Assembly: GCA_035327585.1 (NCBI GenBank)
Contig: DAOLDD010000016.1
Coordinates: 7,514-71,513, forward strand
Direction of reading: 5' to 3'
DNA: 64,000 bases
DNA from: JAMLJG01 sp035327585
Lineage (GTDB): Bacteria; Verrucomicrobiota; Kiritimatiellia; CAIVKH01
A model generated the notes under the pieces. That model searched no databases and was not told where the DNA came from. It worked only from the letters and a program-made list of their open reading frames with translations. Made by a program: the position numbers and the translations under genes. Positions 30,985-42,400 of the stretch are shown here, in pieces. The stretch's first letter is position 1. Each line of letters opens with the position of its first letter.

Positions 30985-33201
30985 TCACAACAGCGACACC
31001 GCGTCGACGTCGACGGACCAGGCGACGGTGTCGGGCCATTTGAAGTCACGCAGGATCGCCTTGATGGGGTCCGTGAGTTGGCGGGTCGTCGCGGCGCGCA
31101 TCATGATCTGATACCGGAACTCGCCGCGCGCCTTCGCGAGCGGCGCGGGGACGGGGCCGCCGATGCGGACGGAGACGTCGAGCAGATCCTGCAGGCGACG
31201 CATGAGCGACATGCCGGTCAGTTTCACCAGTTCCTCCTGCACGCCGCGCAGCGTCACGCAAACCAGATGCCCGTACGGCGGATAGCCCAGCTCCTTGCGA
31301 AACTCCAGTTCCTGGTCGATGAACCCGTCGTAGTCCAGGTTCCGCGCGGCCTGGATCGCGGGATGGAACGGCGTAAAGGTCTGCACGATCACTTCGCCCA
31401 CCAAATCGCCGCGCCCCGCGCGCCCCGCGACCTGCGTCAGCAACTGGAACGTCCGTTCCCCGGCACGGAAGTCCGGCAGGTGCAAACTCAAATCCGCGGC
31501 GACGACGCCGACCAGCGTGACGCCGGGAAAATCGAGTCCTTTCGCGATCATCTGCGTGCCGATCAGGATGTCGATCTGGCCGCCGCGGAACGCGCCGAGC
31601 GTCTTCCGGTAGGAATCCTTCTGCGTCATCGTATCGGAATCCATCCGCTCGATGCGCGCCTTCGGGAACACCTTGCGCATCACGTCCTCGACCCGCTGCG
31701 TGCCGATGCCGGAATATTTAAACGCGGGATCGCGGCACTGCGCGTTCGGACACCGCTCCGGCACCCGCTGCTGCGCGCCGCAAATGTGGCAGACCAGCCG
31801 GTCCGTCGGCTTGTGGTACGTCAGCGCGACGCTGCATTGCTCGCAGCGCGCGACGGTCCCGCAGGACGGGCACACCAGCGACGTCGCGAAGCCGCGCCGG
31901 TTCAGGAAGAGGATCGTCTGTTCGGCGCGCTCGATGCGGGACTGGATCGCCTCCTTCAAGTCGCGCGAAAGCACGTTGAGGCGACCCTCCTTCTCCATCT
32001 CCTGTCGCATATCCACGATCCGCATCCCCGGCATGCGGCGGTGGTCCACCCGGTGCGGCATCCGCGCGAGGGTGTATTTGCCACGCTGCGCGTTGTGCAG
32101 CGATTCAAGGGAGGGCGTGGCGGAACCCAGCACGACCGCGCAACCATCCCGGTGCCCGCGCATCACCGCGACATCACGTGCGTTGTAGCGCGGCGCCTCC
32201 TCCTGCTTGTAGCTGTGCTCATGCTCTTCATCGACGACGATGAGGCCGAGGTGGTGCACCGGCGCGAACACAGCGGAGCGCGGCCCGATCACGATGCGCG
32301 CCTCACCCTCGTGTACGCGGTGCCACTCGTCATGCCGCTCGCCGGACGACAATTCACTGTGCAGCACGGCAACGGTGTCGCCGAAGCGCGAGCGGAACCG
32401 GTCCACGGTTTGCGGCGTCAGCGAAATTTCGGGCACGAGCACGATGCAGCCCCCGCCCTTTTTCAGGACCTGGTCGATGGCCTGGAGATAGACCTCCGTC
32501 TTGCCGCTGCCGGTGACGCCGAAGAGCAGCACGACACCCGGCTTCGGCGCTTCGATGGCCTGCTTGATCGTGGCCAGCGCATCGGCCTGCTGCGGCATCA
32601 ACGGGAGCGGCTGCGTGGGCAGCACCTCGTGCCCCGCGTCGGCGCGCCGGCGCGACGCGCGCTTGCCCACCGTGACGAAGCCCTTGCGCGCGAGCCCGCG
32701 CACCGCGGCCGCGCTCGCTCCGCTGGCCTTGGTAAGTTCCGGCATCGTGGCCGGCCCCGCGGCGAGCGCGTCAATGATCTTCGCCTGCGCGGCGGCTTTG
32801 CGGCGCAGCTCCACGACCGCCAGCGCATCGCGCGCCAGGGCGGTCGGGGTCACCACCGTGACCTCCTTGAAGCGCGCGGTCGCACGGCGCACAGCGCTGG
32901 GCAGGACGGTTCGGACCGCCTGTTCCACCGGGGCGACGTAATAATCCGCGATCCAGCGCGCGAGGTTGAGGATGTTTTCCTCCACGAGCGGCTTCTTGCC
33001 GACCACCGAGCGGATCGGCTTGAGCCCGGAGAAGGTGGAGGACTCGGCGAACGCGACGACGTAACCGTGCGCCTCGCGGCGGCCGAAGGGAATCGCGACG
33101 CGGGAACCGACGCGCACGGCGTCGGCGAGTTCGTCGGGCACCAGGTAGTCGAACTCCCGGTCCAGCGACAAATCAACGACCACGCGCGCGATGCGACTCA
33201 T
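30985..33201 (-). CDS. priA: Primosomal protein N' (PriA replication-restart helicase)
   Basis: It restarts stalled replication forks by loading the replicative helicase. The 738-residue protein shows the N-terminal DNA-binding domain (about 1-110, ARVVVDLSLDREFDYLVPDEL), Walker A LLFGVTGSGKTEVYLQ (about 225-240), DEEH box LIVVDEEHEHSYKQEEAP (about 318-335) and RGF/RRGFATSLVCPSCG. A zinc region with paired Cys (VCPSCGTVARCEQC; LVCHICGAQQRVPERCPNAQC) is present, as are late helicase motifs (IGTQMIAKGLDFPGVTLVG; QVAGRAGRGD). All standard parts are present and in order. Convergent with the oxidase homologue gene. A long inverted-repeat element follows its start on the right. Confidence 0.95.
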   Translation of the reverse strand: MSRIARVVVDLSLDREFDYLVPDELADAVRVGSRVAIPFGRREAHGYVVAFAESSTFSGLKPIRSVVGKKPLVEENILNLARWIADYYVAPVEQAVRTVLPSAVRRATARFKEVTVVTPTALARDALAVVELRRKAAAQAKIIDALAAGPATMPELTKASGASAAAVRGLARKGFVTVGKRASRRRADAGHEVLPTQPLPLMPQQADALATIKQAIEAPKPGVVLLFGVTGSGKTEVYLQAIDQVLKKGGGCIVLVPEISLTPQTVDRFRSRFGDTVAVLHSELSSGERHDEWHRVHEGEARIVIGPRSAVFAPVHHLGLIVVDEEHEHSYKQEEAPRYNARDVAVMRGHRDGCAVVLGSATPSLESLHNAQRGKYTLARMPHRVDHRRMPGMRIVDMRQEMEKEGRLNVLSRDLKEAIQSRIERAEQTILFLNRRGFATSLVCPSCGTVARCEQCSVALTYHKPTDRLVCHICGAQQRVPERCPNAQCRDPAFKYSGIGTQRVEDVMRKVFPKARIERMDSDTMTQKDSYRKTLGAFRGGQIDILIGTQMIAKGLDFPGVTLVGVVAADLSLHLPDFRAGERTFQLLTQVAGRAGRGDLVGEVIVQTFTPFHPAIQAARNLDYDGFIDQELEFRKELGYPPYGHLVCVTLRGVQEELVKLTGMSLMRRLQDLLDVSVRIGGPVPAPLAKARGEFRYQIMMRAATTRQLTDPIKAILRDFKWPDTVAWSVDVDAVSLL

Positions 33202-33262
33202 GCCGCCATCATCGACGCGCCGCCGCGAATTGCAAGCGGCGCGGCGCGCCCGCTTATGGCGG

Positions 33263-33407
33263 TTCTCGTAAATTTTGTCCTGAACAGCCCCTCACCCCCG
33301 CCCTCTCCCCAAGGGAGCGGGTGCTGGCTTCTCCCTCTCCCCGAGGGAGAGGGTTGGGGTGAGGGAGCGAGTCAAGATGTCGGCAATCAGGACAAAACTT
33401 TCGAGAA
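33263..33407. repeat. Composite inverted-repeat element around a CTCACCCC palindrome (MITE-like)
   Basis: TTCTCGTAAATTTTGTCCTGA (33263-33283) and TCAGGACAAAACTTTCGAGA (33387 on) are 21-bp terminal inverted repeats matching at 18 positions. They enclose the CTCACCCC...GGGTGAGGG palindrome (33288-33365). The element separates priA from the 3' end of the 3650-residue gene, ending 6 bp from its stop codon. The folded form would be a very long hairpin and may stop transcription of the giant gene. Confidence 0.8.
33288..33365. repeat. CTCACCCC...GGGTGAGGG palindrome core
   Basis: The third copy of this family in the window (others at 11592-11674 and 23393-23461). Ends CCCCTCACCCCCGCCCTCTC and GAGAGGGTTGGGGTGAGGG surround an internal CTCTCCC/GGGAGAGGG hairpin. 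Unlike the other two, this copy lies inside 21-bp terminal inverted repeats. Confidence 0.8.
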
Positions 33408-33412
33408 GCACT

Positions 33413-36400
33413 CTAGAATCCGACGAGAATCCGGTAGTGCTGGACCGTGACCGGCCCGATCACCGCGATCTTCACGGTGACGAACTCGACACCCGGTTCC
33501 ACCGGCGCCGTCGTCTCGCTGATCACGGTCCACGCCATGTCCATCCACGTGGTCATGTTGTTGGACCCTTGCAGCGTGTAGAGCAGCCCCGGGTCGTCGG
33601 TGCGGCGGTGGTACGTGATGATCAGGTGGCCATCCGGCGACGGGCCGAGCGTGATGCGGCGGTCTTCCGGCGCGTTCGGGTCGCCGCCAAAGGCGTATTC
33701 CTCGTCGTTCGACAGGTCATCGCCATCCGGATTCGCACCGCCGCCCCATAGCGAGGCCGCGAGCGCCGCGTTGGTCACGTCGTTGCCGAAGCGCGCGAGA
33801 TTCCAAAGGTCGCGCGGCGTATTGGACAACAGGATACCGTCGATGACGATCACTTGGAATGTCTGGCTGGCGGACGCGCCGCTCAAGTCGGTCGCCTGCA
33901 ACGCGACGGGCGTCATGCCGATGTATTCCGACGTGCCCGTCACCGCGCCGCTGATGAAGTCGAGGCCGTTGGAGCCGGACGGGAAGGTCGCCGTGAGCGT
34001 CAGCACATCGTCCAAATCCGGATCCGTGAACGTGCCGGCCGGAATCGGGAAGTGGTACGGATCCCCGAGGTCAGCAAACTGGTCCGCGACCGGCAGCGCC
34101 AGCACGGGCGGATTGTTCGGCTTGTAGCGGAAAATATAGGCGAAGCCGCGATTGCTTCCCTCCGCCGTATCCGCAGGCGCGCCGACGATAAACGTCTCCG
34201 TATCAATGCCCAGCGAGGCGCCAAATTGGCCGGCCGTGCTGCCCGCGGGACGATTAAACTTGAAGACCTGTATCCAGTTGGTCGGGCTCGCGGGATCCGG
34301 GCGCAGCATAAAGGTCGCACCAAGATTCGGCGTGGTGGCCGTGAACGGTGCGCCGATGATGAGCCGCTTGCCCTTGATGCCAACGGCATTCCCGAACCGC
34401 CGCTCATTTTCGGTCTGGCGATCAAAGCGCGTAACATGGACCCAGGCGTTGCTCGTTGCATTCCACTCCAGGAGATACGCCACGCCGACGCTCGTGTTGG
34501 TGCCAAACGCGACCGCGGGCGCGCCGATGAGCGCCAGGTTTCCATCCACGGCCACGCTCCACCCGAATTCACCAGCCTGATTGGTCACCAACGAGTCCAC
34601 GCGCTGGGCGATGCCCCAATTGTCCGGTCCACCGGTGTTGCGGGAGAGGAAGTAGGCCGATCCCTCGCGCAGCGTCAGGTTCGTGTTGATGTCCGCGCGC
34701 GGCGCGCCCACCGCGAGGCGATCCCCGGACAGCGCGAGGTTCCAGCCGAAGTCGGAATTCGTGATGCCCGCCCCGGTCGGCGTCCTTCGCGCCACTTCGC
34801 CCCAGGCATCAGGTCCGCCCGCGTTGCGGTTGAAGATGAACACCGCGCCATTCGTCGTGCCGTCCAGCGCGGCGCGCGGTGCGCCGACCGCCAGCCAGTC
34901 GCCCTCAACCTGCACGGCGTAGCCGAACCGCGCGGCATTGGCGACATTGGTCGGCGCGATGCGAACCAGTTCGCCCCAGTTGTTGCTGCCGCCGACATGG
35001 CGCCCGAAGAGATAGACGGCGCCCATATCGATGCCGCCGGTTTCGTCGCCATCCGCGCCGACCGCGATCAGATCCGGCGAGATCGCGACGGACTGACCGA
35101 ACCGGTCGTTCGTGTCCACCTGCGCGGGCCGCAGATGCCGCCACTCGATCCAGTTGTTGGTCACGGCGGGCGTCGGATCCCGCCTGTAGATGAAAGCGGA
35201 ACCGGCGTTGATGCCGTTCGTCGTCGCACCGGGCGCGCCGACCACCGCGAAGTCGTTCAGGGTGTCCACGGATGTGCCGAACTGGCCACGCAGGTTGATA
35301 TTCGTCGGCTGCAGCTGGCCCTCGTAGGAGTTCAGCGCGATGACCGTGGTGGTGAAATCCGACACCGTCGGCGCAAAGCCGTCATTCACCTCAAGCAGGA
35401 AGGCGTTGGTGCGGCTGGTTCCGATCGGGAAGGGGTTCGTGGACGGCACAAACTGCATCAGGCGGAGTTGCGCCGTGGCGGCGGCGGCGGTGATGCCCGT
35501 CGCGCGGTACACGCCCGCGGTCAGCAGCGCGAAGGAACTCGTGTTCGTCAGCACGCCATTCGTCGTGATGTCCATGGTGATGGTGACCGTCAGCGGTTGC
35601 AGGGTCAGGTCGTCCACCTCGACGATGGTCACGGACGAGAAGAGATGGATCGGCATGAGCCGGAACGTGGTCTGGTCCGCGCGTGTCCCAAGAATCTGCG
35701 GCGGATCGTTGATCGCCGTGACGGTCACGGTGGAGTTGGTATCCGTCACCGGCGCGGACTTGTTGTCCGTGATGGTGATCGTGAAGAACGTGGTCTCCGA
35801 TTGCGGCACGGTGATCCGGTTTTCGGTGGGCTCGAAGATGATATCGCGGATGCGGACCGTCGCGTGCGCGGCGGTGACATTGGTCAACGCGTACACGCCG
35901 GGCAGCACCTCCACGAAGCCGTCCTGGTTGCGGAAGGTTCCCTTCGCGGCGTCGTCCAGCGCCACGGTGACATCGACCACTTCCTGCAACTGCTGGTCAA
36001 CTTCGGTGAAGAGCACATGCAGGAAAGGCTTCGTGCTTTCCTTGTCCGTGATGGCGATGGGCATGGCCGGGTTGTCGATTTCCGGCTGGTCGTTCCGGCC
36101 CTCCACCACGAGGGTGATCGTCGACGTGGAGCGTCCGCTGGAGGCATTCTGCACGAGCACCTGCACACGGCCCGTCACCAGCACGCTCGATTCATCCGCG
36201 ACGCGATAGAAGAAGGACTCCGTATAGGGATAGCCGCCGGTATAGACCCCGACGGGCGTATAGAGCACGGTGTTGCCGCCGCTCACGGACACGGCGCCGC
36301 CCGCGTTCTGGCCGAATACGCTGTGCAGCGTGTACTCCTCCTCGTAGTCCGTCGTCAGCGGATCGTTCGCGAGCACGTCGAGTTCGTTGTTCGAGGTGCC

Positions 36401-39400
36401 GGACAGCGCCACGAAGAGGTCCGGCATCGTCGGCATGCTGCCCACGCGCACGGTGACGAGCGCCTCGCCGGTGCCGCCCAATCCGTCGGACACGCTGTAC
36501 GAGAAGACATCCACGCCGACGAAGCCAGCGGGTGGCGTGTAGCGGACGACGGTGTTGCTGAACGATACCGTCGCGCCATAGAGCGATGCGCCGACCCCCG
36601 TGACCTTCCAGCCCGCGGCCGAACCGGGCAGCACGAAGTCGTTCGCCAGCACGGGCAGGACGTTGTTCGTGCTGTTGCGCGCGACGGTGAAGGCATCGTC
36701 CTGCGTAACCGCGACGAGGTTGCTGGCGCGGTTCTGCACAAGCACGCGGACAACCGCGGAGGCGCGCCGGTCGCCGCCATCGGAAATTTCATACGTGAAT
36801 TGCTCGACGTAGCTGGTCGCGGTCGCGAGCACCGGCCGGTAGATGAGCGACTGGTTGTCGGGCGCCACCTGCAACGAGCCGCCCTGGCTCGGCTGGTTCG
36901 TCCCGGCGCCGAGCGCGAAGATTGAAATGACCTGGTCCAACGGCGGTTGGATCCGGTCGTTCAGCGTCACGGGGAGTGTGAAGCTCGCGGCGACGTTCGT
37001 GCCGGGCAGCAGTTCGTAGTACACCGTGTAGGCGTCGTCATTCGCGATGAGGTCGCCGCGGCGGACGGAAACGCTGACCTGCGCGACGTCCGTGTTGACG
37101 GAGTCCGACATCAGGTAGGTGAACGTCTCCTCGCCGAAGAAGCCGTTCGCCGGGGTGTAGACCAGGCGGTTGTCGACAATCGACACCACGCCGCCCTGAT
37201 TCGGCGCGTTCGGTCCCACGCCAATGCTCAGGATGGTGTAGGTCTTGTTCACGTTCGGGTAGCTGATGTCGTTCGTCAGCACGTTGAACACGTAGTCGGC
37301 GCCGCCGCCGCGCACGATGAAGCGATCCGGGTTCGCGTAGATGCCCGAGGCCACCGTCGCGATGGTGACGCGGCCGGTCGCGACGCGCGCGGGCGTGCCG
37401 CCGTCCTCCACCACGTAGTCGAAGTCCAGCTGGCCCAGCGTGTTCGACGGCGTGAAGAGGAGCGACTTGCCGGAGCCGTGGATCTGCAGCGTGCCGATCG
37501 CGGTCGGCGCGGACGGGTTGACGGAGACGATCGTCAGCGTGCCGGTCGGATTCGCCAGCATGCGGTCGTTCGCCAGCACGTTGAGGCCGACGGGCACGGG
37601 ATTTGTCGTGGCCGCGATCTTGAAGAAGTCCGGCGCCACGTCGACCCGGCCCACCGCGATCGACACCAGGCCCGTGCCCGTGCCGCCGATGCCGTCCGCC
37701 GCCAGATAGGCCACCTGCTCGATGCCGATGAATTCGACATTGGGCGTATACACCAGCCGCGTCCCGGCTCCGTTCGTGGTGAGCGTACCGTTCAGCGGCG
37801 GCTGCACGATCTCCTTGATGAACAACCCGGCCGTGGACGCCGTGACCAGCGCGTCGTTCGCCAGCACATCGAGTTCGTTGTCGAAGCTGCCCGCCAGTAC
37901 GCTGAACGCGTCGTCGCGGATGTTCAGCGTGCCGCGCCGCTCAATCACCGCCAGCGTGACGTCCGCCTGCGCCGTGGAGCTTCCGCCGCCATTCACCTCA
38001 TACCGGAACGTCAGCGTCGGGGCGCCGTTCGTCGCCACGTACACAAAGGTGTTGTTCGTGAGGATCGGCTGGCCCGGAATCGAGCTGGAGATGATCCCCG
38101 AGATGGCGAGGGCGCCGCCGTTCGCCGGCAGCATGCCGTCGTTCGACAGGACATTCATCACCGCCGTTTCGCCCGCGGCGACGGCGTAATGATCATTCGC
38201 CGCGTGCAGCACGCCGTTGATCGACGCGACCACGGAGCGCACCAGCACGCGCCCGCTGTTCACGTCGCCCTTGTCGTTCTGGATCGTGTAGCGGAAGTAA
38301 TCGTCGCCCGCGAAGGCTGCCGGGGAGCTGTACACCAGCGACTGGCCATTGGTGCTGATCGACACCACGCCGCCCTGGAGCGTGGGGCCGGCGCTGATGA
38401 TCGTCAGGTTCCCCGCCGAATCCGTGAAGTCGCGGTCGTTCGCCAGCACATCGAGCACGCGGCCCACCGTGCCGGCCGGCACGTAGAATTCGTCATCCAT
38501 CGCGAACAGGAAGCTGTTGTCCGTGATGGCGTAGCCAAACACATTGGTGAACGACTGCCAATCGGCGAGCTGGTTCAGCAATTGCGAAACGGGCGCGTCG
38601 TGGGTGACGTTGGTCCCGCTCATGTTGACGAGCGCGAGGCCGGGGTTCGGCCAGTTGGTCACCGCCACGATGCGCAACCGGTCGTCCGGAATGACAAAGT
38701 TGATGTCGCGCTCCACGTCGTTCGTGCGCGGGTCGATGACCAGCACTTCGTCCTCATTCGTGATCCGGAAGTCCGGGTTCGCGATGGGCGTGTCGTTGAC
38801 GCCAACCACGAGCACCGCGACCAGCGAGGTCACGGTGCCGCCGGTCATGCCATCGGAAATCACAGCATTGAACGTGTCGACCAACAGTTCCTCGCGGGCG
38901 AGCGCCTGCAGGTTGCTGGCCGTCGTCGGGTTGAACGTAATCGTCGTGCCGCCGAGCGAGACCAGGGCGCCTTCGCGACTCAACGCATCCACGGCGATGA
39001 CGTTCAGGACATCAATGCGGTCGATGTCGGTGTCGTTCGCCAGCAGGTCGGCGGCCTGGATTTGCAGCACCTTGTCCTCGGTGGTCGTGAAGAAGTCATT
39101 CAACACGATCGTGCCGGGAATCGTTCCACCAAGGTCCAGCACCTGGAGGTCAACGCGGTTGCTGCCGCCCGCCGTCGGCGGCAGCGTGTACATCAAATCG
39201 AGTCCGAATTTGAGCACCTGAGACAGGGTGTTGGTTCCGCCCACCAGCGGGTCGAGCTGGTCCAGCGCGCCGGGATCGTTCCCCGGTGTCGGCGTGTTGT
39301 TCACGCCCACGATGACGAAGTCGATCGGGCCGATGCCGATCGCGCCGTGGCTGTCCGCGACCGCGTAATAGAAGCGGTTCGTGTAGAGCTCGCCTTCCGC

Positions 39401-42400
39401 GAGGCCCTGCAGGAACGCGGACGCGGAGGCGTCATAGATCAGGTGATCCTCCTCCTGGTTCGCGCGCAGGGTGAGCGTGACCGTCGCGCCCACGTCGGTC
39501 GTCGCGCTGTAGCGGTTGGCCTCGGTGACGACGGCCCAGACGCCCTTCTCCGCCGCGTTGTCGACGTAGAAGACCGGGATGGAAAGGAAATTGTCGTTCA
39601 ACACCGTGACCGTGTGGAAGCCGTTGTAGGACGGATGTCCGCCGTAGTTCGCGATGAGCAATTGATCGCCGGTGAGCAACCCGTGCGCGGGGGCCTCAAC
39701 GATGACGGGCTGCGCACCGGGCGTGCCGGTGTAGCCCACGATTTCATTCACGGAGCCGAGCACCGCATAGGCGCGAAGCGTGGACCAGGTGTCGTCCGAG
39801 TCGATGTCGTCATCGTTCGACAGGATGTCCTGCGCCAGCATGTCCGGCGCGGGCACGGGATCGCCCGGGAAGACCAGCGGCGTACCCGCGAGTTCGGGGC
39901 GCACCATCAGGCGGACGGTCTGACGCTCGGTGACATTCGTAATCACGTCGAGGTTCGCGACGGGCGGATCGTTTGCGCCCACAACGCGCACGGAAACCGA
40001 CGCCTCGTCGCGGGAGGTGGGCGCGCGCGGCAGGACAGTTTCCCACGTCCCATTGCTGGTCGCCGCGACATAGGGCACCGCGATGGTGAATTCGTTTTCG
40101 TCCACGACGGTGACGGCGTGCACCCCGTTGTAATCGGCGGGGAAGGCGCCGGTGATCACGATTTCGGCGTCGTTGGTGAGCCGGTGGTTCGTCGCCGCGA
40201 CGATGGTGGTTCCACCCGTGCCGTCGCTGTAGCCCTCCACGGCGGCCGAGCCGTAATCAATGATCTCGTAGTAGAAGGTGTCGATGATTTCAACGCCCAC
40301 GGGCAGGGCTTGCAGGGCCGCCGTCGCGCGGGGATCGTAGACGATGTGCGTGCCGCGCAGCGGAAGATCGTCGGGCGAGATGGCGAGTTCCGCGCCGAGT
40401 TGGGAATTCGTCACGGCGGCGTCACCGCTGCCCGCGTCGGACGTCGCGCTGACGTCCACGATCACCAGCCGGTCATTTCCGTCGCCGTCGAAATCGTTCG
40501 CGAGCACGAGGAGCGTCGAGAGGTCGTCCTCGGAGACCGTGAAGACATCGGGCACCGCCAGCGGTTCGGCGTTTTCCTGCCCGAACGGCGTGCCCAGCAC
40601 GTCCGCGCCAATGGAGTATTGGTTCACGGCCATGTTGCGGCTCATGTCCACGCCGTCAAACGGACCGGGCAGGATCAGGCTGTGCGGGACGAGGGCGAAA
40701 CCGCGATATTGCGGCGCGAGCGCGATCGAATTGCCGGTGGTATCCAGCAGGTTGGTGCCCGAGGCCGGATCGAGATAATCGCCGAGGTACGCCGCGCGCG
40801 CAACGGGCTCCATCGCGCCGCCCGCGCCCACGGTGATGATGCCGCGCGACGGCAGGCTGTTGGGGGCGTTCGTTTCCGAGGGCCGCACGACCGGCGTGGG
40901 GTTGCTGTCGCTCGTGACGCTGATCGGATTATTCGTGAAGGCGACGACGAATCCGAAGCCGGGATTCACCAGCGTCGGCGCCGGATCATTCGCCGCGAAC
41001 AACGCATTCGTGCCGATGATCGTGCTGGCCGCAAAGTCGTGCACTTTCACGCCGTCGATGAACAGCGAATACGGCGCGAGGTCAACCGGCGTCGAGTCGC
41101 GGCGCACATACAGCTCGACGAAGTGGACGGGTCCATCCTCGAAGAGGATCTCATTGATGACGAGGCGGCCGAGCGCGTTAAACTCGGCGGCGCCCGCGTC
41201 CGGCAGTCCCTGGCGCAGCACGCCGCGCTGGTCAACGGCGGTCGTGGACCCGAAACCCTTGTTGATCGCGGGGCTGCCGGCGAGCGGCTCGGCGAACGGC
41301 GTGGGATCGCCCGAGAGATTCAACGGGGCGAGCAGCGGGTCGGTCAGCGTATCGTCCGTGATGTGGTCGAGCAGGAAGACATCGCCGCTCTGCCCCTCCT
41401 GGAGGTTGAGCGTGCGCGTGCTGTCGTCGCAAATGTTGCCGCCGAGCGAAATGAACACGCCCGCGCCCGCGACGTCGATGTTGCGTCCCGAAAAATCGCT
41501 GAAGATCGAGTTCGCGGCCCGGATGCGCGTGCCGAAGTCGACGCTCAACGCCGCGCTAGCGCGCGTGGAGGCGTCCTCGTTGTCGATGAACGTGCAGTGT
41601 TTGACGTAGGTGTTCATGAACACGCCGTTGCTCCGGCGCTGCGCGACGAGCGCACCGCCGCCGTCGCCGGTCGCGTTCGGCTGCACGTTGCCGGCGAAGG
41701 TCGTGTTGATGATCTGGATTTCCTTGTCGGAGTAGATCGAGACGCCGCCAGCGCTTACACCGAGATCCTCGGACACGCGGTTGCGGGCGATGAAGCAGCC
41801 ATCGAGCGTCAACTGGCCGCCATCCACATCAATCGCGCCGCCGTATTGGGTCGCCGACGAATCCACGACGGCGCAGCGGCGCAGCGTGAGGAAGCCGTTC
41901 GACTCGACGAGAATCGCGCCGCCAAACGCCGCGGTGCCGTGCGTCAGCGTGACGCCTTCAATCGTGACGCGGGAGCGGATGCGGAACAACTGCCGATCCG
42001 GCGTCGTGTCGCCATTGCCGTCGCCGCTGATCGCCAGCAGGTTGGCGCCGGGCCCCTTGATGGTCACGTTGCGTTGCAGTGTCGATGGGGATGAGCCGGG
42101 CATGCGGACGATCGCGGGATAGGACGGCAGCGCGAACGTGATGACGTCGTTGTTGCCGGCGTTCGCGAGAGCGTAGGTGAAGGAACCCGGCAACCCGTCG
42201 TTCGCGGTGCGCGTGACGAGATGATTGCGCGGGGCCTCCTGCACCTGGATGTAGAGCGTCTTTGTGGTGGTCAGCAGCGCGTAATCGCGCGCGCTCAACG
42301 TGAACACCGTGCCGCCCGGGTCGTCCGGCGGGAACGGGAAGAGCGGATTGAGGGTGTACGCGATGTTGGTCAGGGAGCCCAGCACGGCGGCGAGCGAGCC

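Noticed and set aside
33854..36925. 1023-residue plus-strand frame opposite the C-terminal FG-GAP part of the giant protein
   Set aside because: Antisense shadow; FG-GAP and cadherin modules are clear on the minus strand.
36947..42094. 1715-residue open frame on the plus strand opposite the 3650-residue gene
   Set aside because: It is antisense to a coherent multi-domain protein, its translation is Arg/His/Val-rich with no domain, and long opposite-strand frames are expected from the GC-rich codon use here.
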